Of a stretch of DNA of 64,000 nucleotides, positions 8,898 to 17,848 are shown one piece after another (positions within the stretch are counted from its first letter, which is position 1; every line of letters begins with the position of its first letter). The translations under genes were made by a program, and so were the position numbers. This DNA comes from Candidatus Saccharimonadota bacterium. Its GTDB lineage: Bacteria > Patescibacteriota > Saccharimonadia > Saccharimonadales > Saccharimonadaceae. The notes beneath the pieces are model-generated. The model saw nothing but the letters and a program-made list of their open reading frames with translations, did no database searches and was not told where the DNA came from. The DNA lies in NCBI GenBank assembly GCA_905372305.1, contig CAJPOP010000002.1, forward strand, positions 62,001-126,000, in the 5' to 3' direction.

Positions 8898-11096
8898 TTA
8901 AATATCTAACTCGTCAACACTAGATATCAGGACATCGCGCGGCTTTGATCCGTTCGCTGCACCAATAATACCCCGCTCTTCCATCTCTTCAATAATCCGC
9001 GCCGCCCGCTGGTAGCCAATACCTAGCCGAGTCTGCAGCATGCTTGTCGAAGCCTTACGCCGCTCAACCACCACGCGTACCGCATCCTTAAATTTATCAT
9101 CGCCGCCCTCAGAGAAATCCATTATCACGCCGCCCTTGCCGTTCAATTGTACCGGCTGCGCCACCACCTCATCATTATATTGCGGCGCCATCTGCATTCG
9201 CAAATGATCAGTTATTTTATTCACTTCATCATCCGTCACCCACGCGCCCTGTATACGCTTCGGCTTGCTCATGCTTGGCGTATAGAATAGCATATCGCCC
9301 TGGCCCAGCAGCTTTTCGGCGCCCGCTTGGTCTAAAATCGTCATACTGTCCACCTGGCTAGCGACCGTAAACGAAATACGCGCTGGTACGTTTGCTTTAA
9401 TCAAACCAGTGATCACATCAACGCTCGGCCGCTGCGTCGCCAGCACCAGATGAATACCAACTGCACGGGCCTTCTGCGCCAGGCGAACAATTAATGCCTC
9501 AACGTCACGTTTGGCAATCATCATCAAATCCGCCATTTCATCCACCACGATCACGATGTACGGCATCGAACCGTCCTCATGCTGCTGGACATTGCCGTTT
9601 TCATCAGCGATGGCAATCTTTTTAGCGCGCGACTGCAACTTTTTATTATAATCTCGAATATTACGAATTTTCTCTGCCGCCAATAATTTATATCGCCGCT
9701 CCATCTCGTTAACCGCCCACTTCAGTGCCGAAATCGTCTTTTCCGGTTCGGTAATAACAGGGGTAAGCAGATGCGGAATGTCCTCATACGGCGCCATTTC
9801 CACTTGTTTCGGGTCAACCAAAATCAGCTTCATGTCACTTGGGCTATTACGGTAAAGCAAACTAGATAACAGCGTATTAATCATCACCGACTTACCAGAA
9901 CCAGTCTGTCCGGCAATCAACAAGTGCGGCATCTTTCCCAGCTCACCAACCACCACCTGTCCGGAAATATCCTTGCCAATAGCAAAGCTAAGCTGTTCGC
10001 GGGCAGACTTCCATTGTTTAGAATTGAGCGTGCCGTATAAGCGCACGTCAGCAGCTTTACGATTTGGCACCTCTATACCAACTGCTTTTTGCCCTGGTAT
10101 CGGCGCTTCGATACGCAAACTCTGCGCTGCCAAATTAAGCGCAATATTGGTCTCCAGCGCCGTAATTCGCGTTAACTTCACGCCGCTTGGCGGTCTTAAG
10201 GTATACTGCGTCACTTTTGGCCCGACGTTAATATCACCCATTTCCGCATCAATATTAAATTCCGACAGCGTATCGTGAATAATTTGCGCGTTTTGGCGCG
10301 TATCGCCGGCATCGGCCCCGCTTTCGTTCCTCTCCAACAATTCCAAACTTGGCGGCTGCCAGTTTGGATCCCGAGTTGCCACCAAAGCAGTTTGCTCTTC
10401 CGCCTTTTCCGGGTGCGGCAGTTGCTTTTTACTACTTTTTAGTAAACTTTTCTTCTCTTTAGCGGTGTCAATAATCGGCACGCCAGCATTCAACTTAATA
10501 TCGCCCAATTTATCGCCAGAATCACGCTTCGCCACTTGTTTCATCACCGAGCGATTCGTATCGTCTTCAGATCTGTCAGTTTTTATCATTTCCCAAACCC
10601 TACTGAATACCGTAAATGGCGAGGTTTGAGTAATAAACAGCACGGTGATAAAAATTAAGACTAAATAAATTATAGCTGCAATTACCGAATCAACCATTTG
10701 CAGAACGCCCATATTGATTGAATCGCCGACGAAACCGCCAGACTCTGGACGCGACGCGGTTTTTAGCAAGCCGAACAAGCCAGAAAACCAAACAATCTCC
10801 AAAACCGCCGCAAATTTAACAGCTAGCGGCAGCTGATTACCCTCCGCTCGAAAGGTTTCCACCGCCAAATAGATTAGCAAAATTGGCAAAGCATACATCG
10901 TATAGCCGACAGCCTGCAGCGACACTGTATCAATCCATTTAAGCACCGGACCGCCAACACCAAACCACGCCACTACCAACAGCAAAGAAAACAAAATCAG
11001 CAACACCGCACCGACTTGCGACCAAAAACCCGCCGGCAGGCTATGCTGCGGTTTAGCAGGAGCTGTCTTTTTAACTGCCTTTCGTTTCTTCGCCAT
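8898..11096 (-). CDS. ftsK: DNA translocase FtsK/SpoIIIE
   Basis: The 732-aa protein has about four membrane helices in the first 160 residues, a hydrophilic linker to about residue 260, and a RecA-like motor with Walker A GQTGSGKS at residues 396-403 and Walker B VIVVDEMADLM. A winged-helix gamma domain closes the protein; it reads the FtsK-orienting sequences. FtsK pumps DNA through the division septum and activates XerCD. The linker is short compared with E. coli. A TATAAT ends 8 nt before the ATG, so the gene has its own promoter although it closely follows RNase J. Confidence 0.96.
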   Translation of the reverse strand: MAKKRKAVKKTAPAKPQHSLPAGFWSQVGAVLLILFSLLLVVAWFGVGGPVLKWIDTVSLQAVGYTMYALPILLIYLAVETFRAEGNQLPLAVKFAAVLEIVWFSGLFGLLKTASRPESGGFVGDSINMGVLQMVDSVIAAIIYLVLIFITVLFITQTSPFTVFSRVWEMIKTDRSEDDTNRSVMKQVAKRDSGDKLGDIKLNAGVPIIDTAKEKKSLLKSSKKQLPHPEKAEEQTALVATRDPNWQPPSLELLERNESGADAGDTRQNAQIIHDTLSEFNIDAEMGDINVGPKVTQYTLRPPSGVKLTRITALETNIALNLAAQSLRIEAPIPGQKAVGIEVPNRKAADVRLYGTLNSKQWKSAREQLSFAIGKDISGQVVVGELGKMPHLLIAGQTGSGKSVMINTLLSSLLYRNSPSDMKLILVDPKQVEMAPYEDIPHLLTPVITEPEKTISALKWAVNEMERRYKLLAAEKIRNIRDYNKKLQSRAKKIAIADENGNVQQHEDGSMPYIVIVVDEMADLMMIAKRDVEALIVRLAQKARAVGIHLVLATQRPSVDVITGLIKANVPARISFTVASQVDSMTILDQAGAEKLLGQGDMLFYTPSMSKPKRIQGAWVTDDEVNKITDHLRMQMAPQYNDEVVAQPVQLNGKGGVIMDFSEGGDDKFKDAVRVVVERRKASTSMLQTRLGIGYQRAARIIEEMEERGIIGAANGSKPRDVLISSVDELDI

Positions 11097-11114
11097 ACCT
11101 ATTTATTATACACA

Positions 11115-13283
11115 TTAATACGCCCGCACGTCATGTCGCTCCCGAGCCTTGGTGTCATTCGCCTCGGTGTCCGGCACCTGGCGGCGCGGGAAACGGCGGC
11201 GCGGCATGGTTGGCAGAGTCATTTTTGACTCTTCCGCTGAAGCGGTGGCAGGTTTTTTGCTGCGCACCGGTGTCTTTGCGGTAGAAGTACTCGAAGCAGT
11301 AGTCGATTTTACCGTTTTCAAACCACCAACCTCGTTAATAACTGGGATAACAATCGGTGTGCGGCGCGTCTGGTCGTACAAAATATGCGTGACTTCGTCC
11401 TTAATTTCCTTCTTCACCACGTCAAGGTCGTACTTGCCAGCAAAACTCCGCACTGCCTTTTGTTTCAAGTACTGGCGAATCATATTCATCAATTCCTCGG
11501 AATCGCGCAGGTAGATGAAACCGCGGGAAATAATGTCCGGGCTAGTTAATAACCGCCCTGTGCCGCGCTGTACAGTCAGCACCACCACAAACATTCCCTC
11601 TTGAGACATATGAATGCGGTCTTTCAGTACCACCTCAGACACAATAGCACCCGTATCATCATACATCACACCGCCAGCCTGAATTCGACCGGCTTTCTTA
11701 GCTTGCCGCTCAACGTCAATTTCAATAATATCGCCGGCGTCGCACACAAAGATATTCTTCCGCGGAATCCCGCACTCTTTTTCTGCCAGCCGAGCATTGT
11801 AAACCAACATGTGAAATTCGCCGTGAATTGGCATGTAGTATGTTGGGTTCAACGCGTTAATCAACTTGACGTGATCATCATAATAACCATGTCCCGACAA
11901 GTGCAGCGGCCCAATCCCCGTCAAGTGTGTCTTGCCGTTCTGAATCACATCAGAACCCTCGCGCATCAAGCCGTCAACGGTTCGCACCACGTTTTTCTCA
12001 TTGCCCGGAATTGGATTAGAGCTAAACACCACCACATCAGAGCCCTTGATTTTCATGTATTTATGCGCGCCAGTTGCCATACGACTCAGCACGGCATTAA
12101 ATTCACCCTGTGAACCAGTACAGACCACGGTGATCTGGCTATCCGGCAGCTTGATGATATCTTCCATCTTCATGACGGTATCTTTCGGAATCTTGATGGT
12201 GCCTGAGCGCAGCGCTACTTCCAAGTTCTGAATCATTGAAAAGCCAGCAAACGCCACCTTACGCCCGTGCTTATGCGCTTCCTCCAAAATCAGTTGCAAG
12301 CGGTGCACCTGCGACGAGAAACAGCTTAAAATCACCCGGCTGTTACTGAATTTATCCATCACCTGGCCGATAGAATATTGAATATCAAACTCGGTGTGGG
12401 TATGCGTACCAGCCGATTCACAGTTGGTCGATTCGTTCATGAACATCAACACGCCTTCTTTGGACGCCACTTCAGTCATGCGCTTGAGGTCAAACTTCTG
12501 ACCATCAACTGGACTTTCCTCAAATCGCCAGTCGCCAGAGTCAATGATCACACCCAATGGTGTCCGAATGATCACCGCTGTCGAGTCAGGAATAGAGTGG
12601 TTTACTCGCACTAACTCCACCGAGAAGTGCTTCGACACTTGAACAATTTCGTGGCTCAATGGGTCCATCACTCGAAAGTCTGGCTGAAAATCGGTATCCG
12701 CATCAGCCATCGACTTATCCAGCATACCGATAGTAAACTTTGATCCATAAACCGGCGCTGGAATTCGGTGAATAAAGTGCCGGAAGGAGCCGATGTGATC
12801 AAGGTGTCCATGGGTAAACACGTGTGCCTTGATTTTATGCTTATTTTCTTCTAGCCATGTGATGTCTGGCGTGATGTAATTAATACCTGGATAATCACTG
12901 CCCGGAAACAGGAAGCCCATATCTACGACGATAATCTCATCATCGTACTCAATGGCGTTCATGTTTTTACCGATGCCCATTTCGCCGACACCGCCGATTG
13001 GGATAATCCTTAGTTTTGGCTTACCGCCGCGGACACGTTTTGGCTGCATTTTGGCGCTAAATTGCTCGCCGCCATAGCCGTTGTAAACTGATTTGTTGAC
13101 CGGGATATCGATCACGTGCTGCGACGCCCTGAGATTAACATTCTCGCTCGTCCGACGCTGAGCCCGAAACACCTCGCCCTTGCGAGTAGTGGTGTTATTT
13201 AATACTGCATTATTACTCTTTTTTGATTGTGGACGCTTTTTAGTATCGTCCTTCTGCGGTGTTGCCAGTCGCCGCTGACCCAT
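11115..13283 (-). CDS. rnj: Ribonuclease J
   Basis: The 722-aa protein has a metallo-beta-lactamase/beta-CASP core. The metal motif HGHLDH lies at residues 158-163, preceded by IIPIGGVGEMGIGKN, and the beta-CASP domain and RNase J C-terminal domain follow. RNase J is a 5'-3' exonuclease and endonuclease for mRNA decay and rRNA maturation. The core is about 555 aa in most bacteria; here there is a basic N-terminal extension of about 90 residues and an Arg/Pro-rich tail of about 70, both probably disordered. A leader of about 85 nt with a possible short peptide precedes it. Confidence 0.95.
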   Translation of the reverse strand: MGQRRLATPQKDDTKKRPQSKKSNNAVLNNTTTRKGEVFRAQRRTSENVNLRASQHVIDIPVNKSVYNGYGGEQFSAKMQPKRVRGGKPKLRIIPIGGVGEMGIGKNMNAIEYDDEIIVVDMGFLFPGSDYPGINYITPDITWLEENKHKIKAHVFTHGHLDHIGSFRHFIHRIPAPVYGSKFTIGMLDKSMADADTDFQPDFRVMDPLSHEIVQVSKHFSVELVRVNHSIPDSTAVIIRTPLGVIIDSGDWRFEESPVDGQKFDLKRMTEVASKEGVLMFMNESTNCESAGTHTHTEFDIQYSIGQVMDKFSNSRVILSCFSSQVHRLQLILEEAHKHGRKVAFAGFSMIQNLEVALRSGTIKIPKDTVMKMEDIIKLPDSQITVVCTGSQGEFNAVLSRMATGAHKYMKIKGSDVVVFSSNPIPGNEKNVVRTVDGLMREGSDVIQNGKTHLTGIGPLHLSGHGYYDDHVKLINALNPTYYMPIHGEFHMLVYNARLAEKECGIPRKNIFVCDAGDIIEIDVERQAKKAGRIQAGGVMYDDTGAIVSEVVLKDRIHMSQEGMFVVVLTVQRGTGRLLTSPDIISRGFIYLRDSEELMNMIRQYLKQKAVRSFAGKYDLDVVKKEIKDEVTHILYDQTRRTPIVIPVINEVGGLKTVKSTTASSTSTAKTPVRSKKPATASAEESKMTLPTMPRRRFPRRQVPDTEANDTKARERHDVRAY

Positions 13284-13303
13284 ATTGTTATACTCCTTTT
13301 TTA

Positions 13304-13348
13304 TTACAATAATCTAAAAACCAGGTAGAGAGGTGTTATTTTACTCAT
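13304..13348 (-). CDS. Possible 14-aa leader peptide of RNase J
   Basis: ATG at 13348 starts a 14-codon frame ending in TAA at 13304, about 20 nt before the RNase J start. A GAGAGGG sequence precedes it at ribosome-binding distance. The GAGAGG before it can pair with CCTCTC inside it, forming a leader hairpin that translation would disrupt. This could be attenuation or chance. Confidence 0.3.
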   Translation of the reverse strand: MSKITPLYLVFRLL

Positions 13349-13374
13349 TAGAAATCCCTCTCGTTAGTAGCTTT

Positions 13375-13403
13375 ATTCTAGCAAACTGTCAGTATTTTGT
13401 CAA
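13375..13403 (-). promoter_or_regulatory. Promoter of RNase J
   Basis: On the minus strand, TTGACA (13398-13403) and TAGAAT (13375-13380) are exactly 17 bp apart. This is one of the closest matches to the sigma-70 consensus in the window. Confidence 0.75.
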
Positions 13404-13422
13404 AAATAACTCTACGCCAGCT

Positions 13423-13461
13423 AAAATGCCAGCGCCATTTTTTTCAGCGACACTGGCATTT
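13423..13461 (-). terminator. Terminator after the YhgE/Pip gene
   Basis: AAATGCCAG (13424-13432) pairs with CTGGCATTT (13453-13461). On the minus strand the stem is followed by a short U run. It lies about 20 bases after the stop at 13482. Confidence 0.6.
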
Positions 13462-13481
13462 CTTAAAAATCTCAAAGAGGA

Positions 13482-15593
13482 TTAATCGTCGCCATCTACC
13501 GAAGTATGAGCGAATTTGCGCTTGCCGCGGTAGATAAAGAAACCGATCGTTAACAGGTTAGCCGCCAACAAGAATCCCACTAGCACCCACATACTATCGC
13601 TATAGAACGAGCTGCCTAAACCTCCCGAAATAGCCTGGCGCAGCGCCCGGATAGAATAAGTCATCGGCACCAGCGGATTAACCGCCTGAAAGAAGCTATT
13701 GGCTGTTTGAATCGGGAACGTCCCCTCGCTTGACCCCAGCTGCAACACTAATAGTACCATCGCTAGGAAGCGTCCTGGGTTGTCCAGCACAATTACCAGC
13801 AGCGACACGATCGACATATAGACAAACGACGTCAAATAAATCGCCCCGATGAAATTCACTGGATGATCTGGCACTAGACCCAGGCAATAAACCATGATCA
13901 GCATCAAAATTGTTGCCTGAACAAAAGCCGCCACGCCAGTAACCGAAGCTTTGGCCAGCCACCAGCGAAAGGCATTTTCCTGCTCGGCAAAAGTTTTGCG
14001 GATTGGATAAATAATATTCAGAGCAATCGCCCCGACAAACAAGCTCAGCGACAACACATACGGCGCCAGCGCGTAGCCGTAATTCGGCACGTCGCCCTGT
14101 TTGGTCGTTTCCGATTTCACCGGGTTCGCCATCTGCTGCTGGGTAGCTGCGCCAGTTGGTTGTATTTTGAGTTGCTGGGAAGCATCTGCTAGCTTCGTAG
14201 CCAGAGTATCCGCGCCGCCCGCCAATTGCGACGCGCCATTTGTTAATACACCAGAGCGACTATCTAACAGCCGCGCGCCGTTCGCTAGTTGTTGGCTGCC
14301 AGTTTGCGCCTGCGCCAGACCATTCGCCAGCGATGTCGAGCCGGCCAGCAACTGATTATTCGCCGCTCTGACGCTGTTATAGCCATTAAGAGCAGCGGTT
14401 ACATTCGGCGCCAGCTGGTTAACGCCGTTGTTCAGCGTCGAAACGCCGGTTTGCAATTGTGCTTGCTGCGTTGACAGACTTTGGGTAAGCATCTGCAAAT
14501 CTTTAAGCAGCGCAGCCGCCTGAACGCTAATCGTTTGCGTTTTATTAAGCGCCTGGGAAAGCTGGCTAATTTGCGGCAAATTTATGGTTGTCGAACCGCC
14601 AGAAGCTACCGCCTGGCTGCCCAAATCTTTCAATACAACACCTGCTGCTGATAAATCAGCTAAAGACGCTTGCATTGTTTGCGTCAGATCTCGTGCTTCA
14701 CTCTGCACTTTGCTCTGCTGATTAACAAGCGTCGGCGATGGATTATACACGCTGGTATTTAATTGATTAAGGCCTGCCTGCAACTGTTTCATACCGTTTG
14801 TTAACTGCGCAACTTGCGATTCGCTTGGCAAACCGTTCGACAATTGGCCCAAGCCTGCTTGCAATTGGCGCGATCCATCGCCGAGCCGCGCTAAGCCATT
14901 AGCCATCGCTCGCTGATTTACCGCCAATTGTTTAACACCGCCAGTGTAAGTTTGCGCGCCCGCTTGCAGCTGCGTCAAACCGCCGTGCAGTTTAGCTGCG
15001 CCGCCCGCTGCTGTCTCCAGACCATCGCCGAGCTTACCGATATTTTCCAACGCACCTTTAGCGTACGCCTGAGTAATTTGCTCAGCCACCGACGTTTTGA
15101 CTTTTTCAGCCGCTTGATTACTGACCAGCGAACCGATATAGTTCTTGGCTGGCGTAGTCGTGTAGCGAATCACCGCTTGCTGCGGTTGAGCAGCAGTAAT
15201 CGACGCCGCTTTTGCCGAAAAATCCGTCGGAACAGTCACCACCGCATAGAAATGCCCGCTATTGACCCCATCATCAGCCTGCTGTTTATTCACAAATTCC
15301 CAACCCAAATCGTGATTGCTTTTGAGTTTTTGCTCGACCGATTGCCCAATATTGACCGTTTGACCGTTCAGCTGCGCGCCTTTGTCTTCATTGACAAATG
15401 CCACCGGCAAATTTTTCACCTGCCCATATGGATCCCAAATTGAACCCAAGAAAAAACCGCTGTACATAATCGGAATAAACGAAATAACCGCCATCGATAG
15501 CAGTAATATTTTGTTTTTACAGAGGTGCTGCCACTCAGCTCGCACCATATTGACGCGGTGCCTGCTTGACAGCCGCTTTAATTTTTCAACCAT
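13482..15593 (-). CDS. YhgE/Pip family membrane protein
   Basis: The 703-aa protein has an N-terminal membrane helix (about residues 32-52) followed by the YhgE/Pip signature around LPVAFVNEDKG. A long extracytoplasmic region (about 60-490) is made of heptad-like repeats of the type L-x-x-G-x-x-x-L-x-x-G. About five membrane helices follow in the last 200 residues. This resembles ABC-2-type permeases and phage-infection proteins, and the family is linked to envelope export and phage adsorption. It overlaps the Rrf2 regulator gene by 8 bases and has an AAGGAGG ribosome-binding site inside that gene, so the two are co-transcribed. Confidence 0.88.
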   Translation of the reverse strand: MVEKLKRLSSRHRVNMVRAEWQHLCKNKILLLSMAVISFIPIMYSGFFLGSIWDPYGQVKNLPVAFVNEDKGAQLNGQTVNIGQSVEQKLKSNHDLGWEFVNKQQADDGVNSGHFYAVVTVPTDFSAKAASITAAQPQQAVIRYTTTPAKNYIGSLVSNQAAEKVKTSVAEQITQAYAKGALENIGKLGDGLETAAGGAAKLHGGLTQLQAGAQTYTGGVKQLAVNQRAMANGLARLGDGSRQLQAGLGQLSNGLPSESQVAQLTNGMKQLQAGLNQLNTSVYNPSPTLVNQQSKVQSEARDLTQTMQASLADLSAAGVVLKDLGSQAVASGGSTTINLPQISQLSQALNKTQTISVQAAALLKDLQMLTQSLSTQQAQLQTGVSTLNNGVNQLAPNVTAALNGYNSVRAANNQLLAGSTSLANGLAQAQTGSQQLANGARLLDSRSGVLTNGASQLAGGADTLATKLADASQQLKIQPTGAATQQQMANPVKSETTKQGDVPNYGYALAPYVLSLSLFVGAIALNIIYPIRKTFAEQENAFRWWLAKASVTGVAAFVQATILMLIMVYCLGLVPDHPVNFIGAIYLTSFVYMSIVSLLVIVLDNPGRFLAMVLLVLQLGSSEGTFPIQTANSFFQAVNPLVPMTYSIRALRQAISGGLGSSFYSDSMWVLVGFLLAANLLTIGFFIYRGKRKFAHTSVDGDD

Positions 15594-16020
15594 GCATTAC
15601 CTCCTTGACAACGTCTTCTAACGTTACCGTTTTTAGATACTCGCTCCACTTCTCTTGCGCCTCGGAAAAGACTTTTTCAATCATATTCATGCCAATTTCC
15701 ACCTGGCGAGGCCGCGACGCAAATACCCGCTCGACAATTCCTTGAGGCTGAAAAAACGGTGCTTCGCCTTCAATCGCCAGCACCACATCATGCAGCGTCA
15801 CTTGGCCCATTTCCCGCGCCAAAATGAAACCGCCGCCAGCGCCCTGCGTCGAGGTAATCAACCGCGCCACCACCAGCTTGCGGCTAATTTTCTTCAGATA
15901 GGTCGGCGATACTGCCATCTTTTCTGCCAAAGCATCGTTGGTTATCGGCGCTTTTCGCTGCGGGTCAGCCAAAATCGCCATGATACAGCAGGCTTGTTCG
16001 ACAGCTCCCGATAGTTTCAT
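15586..16020 (-). CDS. Rrf2-family transcriptional regulator
   Basis: The 144-aa protein starts at ATG 16020; an upstream in-frame extension crosses the operator and was rejected. It has the Rrf2 winged helix (about residues 1-80: AVEQACCIMAILA, then YLKKISRKLVVARLITSTQGAGGGFILA). The three cysteines that bind Fe-S in IscR/NsrR at about residues 90-105 are absent, so it is probably a CymR/YwnA-like member that senses something else. It precedes and overlaps the YhgE/Pip gene and probably represses the pair through the inverted repeat at 16046-16070. Confidence 0.88.
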   Translation of the reverse strand: MKLSGAVEQACCIMAILADPQRKAPITNDALAEKMAVSPTYLKKISRKLVVARLITSTQGAGGGFILAREMGQVTLHDVVLAIEGEAPFFQPQGIVERVFASRPRQVEIGMNMIEKVFSEAQEKWSEYLKTVTLEDVVKEVMHG

Positions 16021-16045
16021 ATTAGTCCTTCCGTAAATTAGATAT

Positions 16046-16070
16046 AGTGGATATCGATTATCCACTATAC
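16046..16070. promoter_or_regulatory. Operator-like inverted repeat of the Rrf2-YhgE operon
   Basis: Perfect 10-bp arms ATAGTGGATA and TATCCACTAT flank a 5-bp centre, about 26 bp upstream of the Rrf2 start. TATAGT and TATATC, possible -10 elements, lie inside the arms, so a bound regulator would block RNA polymerase. Confidence 0.7.
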
Positions 16071-16164
16071 TACGGTTGCTTAATTTTGGCAAGAGTTTAA
16101 TAAACGGATTGGGAATAAGCCTCGGCTTTTGAGCAGATATCTATAGGTTGCCAGCGTGCCAACC

Positions 16165-16749
16165 TTACGATTCAGGATTATTCTGCTGCACAAACGCCGC
16201 CGCCCGCATAAAATCATCAATCAGCGTCTGGCGCATACCGCCATTGTACAGCGCCGCTGCCGGATGATACAGAGGAATCACTACAAACTCCAGCTCATGC
16301 AAGCGTACCCGCCGCGGCCGTCCATGATCTTGGCTAATCCTTAATCCAGGAATAAAACCGCCGCCGCTGTGCCGCCCTAATGTTAACACCGCTTTTGGCT
16401 GAATAATTTCTAATTGCCGCATCAAATACGGCCAAAACTGGCGCTTCTCCTCTGGCAGCGGGTCGCGGTTATTTGGCGGCCGATACTTCACAATGTTGGT
16501 AATATAAACATCTGAGCGCCGCAAACCAGCTGCCGCCAGCATCTCATCGAGGAATTTACCCGCTGCACCGACGAACGGCTTGCCCTGCAAATCCTCATTC
16601 TTGCCCGGCGCTTCGCCGATAAATACGATATCAGCATCAGCATTGCCATCGCCCATCACCAGCTGCGTTGCTTGAGCCGCCAATTCCGAACAAATCCCAG
16701 CTTCGACAATTTCCGCCGCCAATGCGTCTAATTCAGCTTGCTTATCCAT
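16165..16749 (-). CDS. Family 4-type uracil-DNA glycosylase
   Basis: The 194-aa protein has the family motif GEAPGKNEDLQGKPFVG (residues 45-61) and the C-terminal HPAAAL motif. It should remove uracil from DNA as the first step of base-excision repair. Family 4 enzymes carry a 4Fe-4S cluster on four cysteines. Here only Cys20 is left: the later positions are Tyr89 (in VKYRPPNNR) and Phe105 (in RQFWPYL). The cluster is therefore probably lost while the catalytic motifs are kept. Confidence 0.88.
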   Translation of the reverse strand: MDKQAELDALAAEIVEAGICSELAAQATQLVMGDGNADADIVFIGEAPGKNEDLQGKPFVGAAGKFLDEMLAAAGLRRSDVYITNIVKYRPPNNRDPLPEEKRQFWPYLMRQLEIIQPKAVLTLGRHSGGGFIPGLRISQDHGRPRRVRLHELEFVVIPLYHPAAALYNGGMRQTLIDDFMRAAAFVQQNNPES

Positions 16750-16798
16750 AACTTAGTAAAAGCCGCCCCAATTGAAGCGAGGCGGCCGTATTTTCCTC

Positions 16799-17761
16799 TT
16801 ACGAATCTTTACCCTTATGCGATAACTCTTCAATCAAATCGTTTACCTCATTCTTGATCTGCGCCTCATCAGTCCGCTTGTCGACCGAATTAGTCCATTT
16901 TTTATGCGCCGCTTCAAACCGATCGGCAGCATCCATGTATTTATCATAGGCATTTGAATCGTAAGAGTAGCTGCTTGAACTTTTAGCATTCGCGTAATCT
17001 CTTGCTGCTCTCAAATAATTTGCCGCTTCTGTCATCATTTGCTTCGTATCAGCATCGCTAGTAGAAATATTATCAATGTCAGTAATTGCTTTATTAATAT
17101 CCGATATTGTTGAAGAGCTGTTAAGCTGTAATGCCTTAAAGAATGCCGGCAATACCTTTTCTCCTAGTTCAATTGAAAAATCAATCATCTTATTGAACTT
17201 ATCGCGCTTTTCGTTTAACTTATCCCATTTTTCTTTTACTTTTTTATCGCCGGTAATTGCCTTCATCTTGCTGAGTTTGTTAAATTTCTCATCCAGCGTC
17301 TTCTTTGACTTTTTCAGCGAATCAATTGTGCTTGAGTTATTTGCCCCTTTTGTACTCGACGAAAACAAAGCATATGTTTTATCCGAAATATCCGAATAAG
17401 CAGTGTGTGCTTCATCCAGCACTTTCTGCGCCTCCATATAATCTTTGTCCGATGGACCAGAGAACACAATCAAAGACACAACTATTGCTACGACTATCAA
17501 GACAAGTCCGACGACTCCGCCGATAATCCCCCATAATAGACCTTTATTTATTCTTTTTGGCGGCATTTGATACGGCTGCATTGGCTGCTGCATCATCGGC
17601 TGCATCGGTGCTTGACCAGGCATCGGCGGCTGGCCGCCAGGTACTGGCTGCGGCGGCGTCAATTGCTGCTGCGGCTGCCCGTACTGTTGGGGCGAAGTTG
17701 GCGGACCCTGTGGCGGTGCCGGCTGGAATGGCATTTGAGGCGATTGCGGTTGTTCGTTCAT
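16799..17761 (-). CDS. Proline-rich single-pass membrane protein, paralogue A
   Basis: The 320-aa protein has a cytoplasmic N-terminus of about 70 residues very rich in Pro, Gln and Met, then KRINKG, a membrane helix (about residues 73-101), and an extracytoplasmic Lys/Asp/Ser-rich domain predicted to be all helical. The layout and the PVPGGQPPMPGQ and YQMPPK motifs are shared with the next gene, so the two are tandem paralogues. Function is unknown. Upstream are TATACT (minus, 17792-17797) and an AGGAGAA ribosome-binding site. Confidence 0.75.
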   Translation of the reverse strand: MNEQPQSPQMPFQPAPPQGPPTSPQQYGQPQQQLTPPQPVPGGQPPMPGQAPMQPMMQQPMQPYQMPPKRINKGLLWGIIGGVVGLVLIVVAIVVSLIVFSGPSDKDYMEAQKVLDEAHTAYSDISDKTYALFSSSTKGANNSSTIDSLKKSKKTLDEKFNKLSKMKAITGDKKVKEKWDKLNEKRDKFNKMIDFSIELGEKVLPAFFKALQLNSSSTISDINKAITDIDNISTSDADTKQMMTEAANYLRAARDYANAKSSSSYSYDSNAYDKYMDAADRFEAAHKKWTNSVDKRTDEAQIKNEVNDLIEELSHKGKDS

Positions 17762-17799
17762 GAATTCTCCTTTTTTCTTTTTTATACCAAAAGTATACC

Positions 17800-17830
17800 A
17801 AAAAACGCCCCGTCTGGCGAGGCGTTTTTA
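17800..17830 (-). terminator. Terminator between the two proline-rich paralogues
   Basis: AAAAACGCC pairs with GGCGTTTTT across an 11-nt loop. T runs occur on both strands. On the minus strand it follows the gene ending at 17849. Confidence 0.7.
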
Positions 17831-17848
17831 ATGATCTGCTAAAATCGA

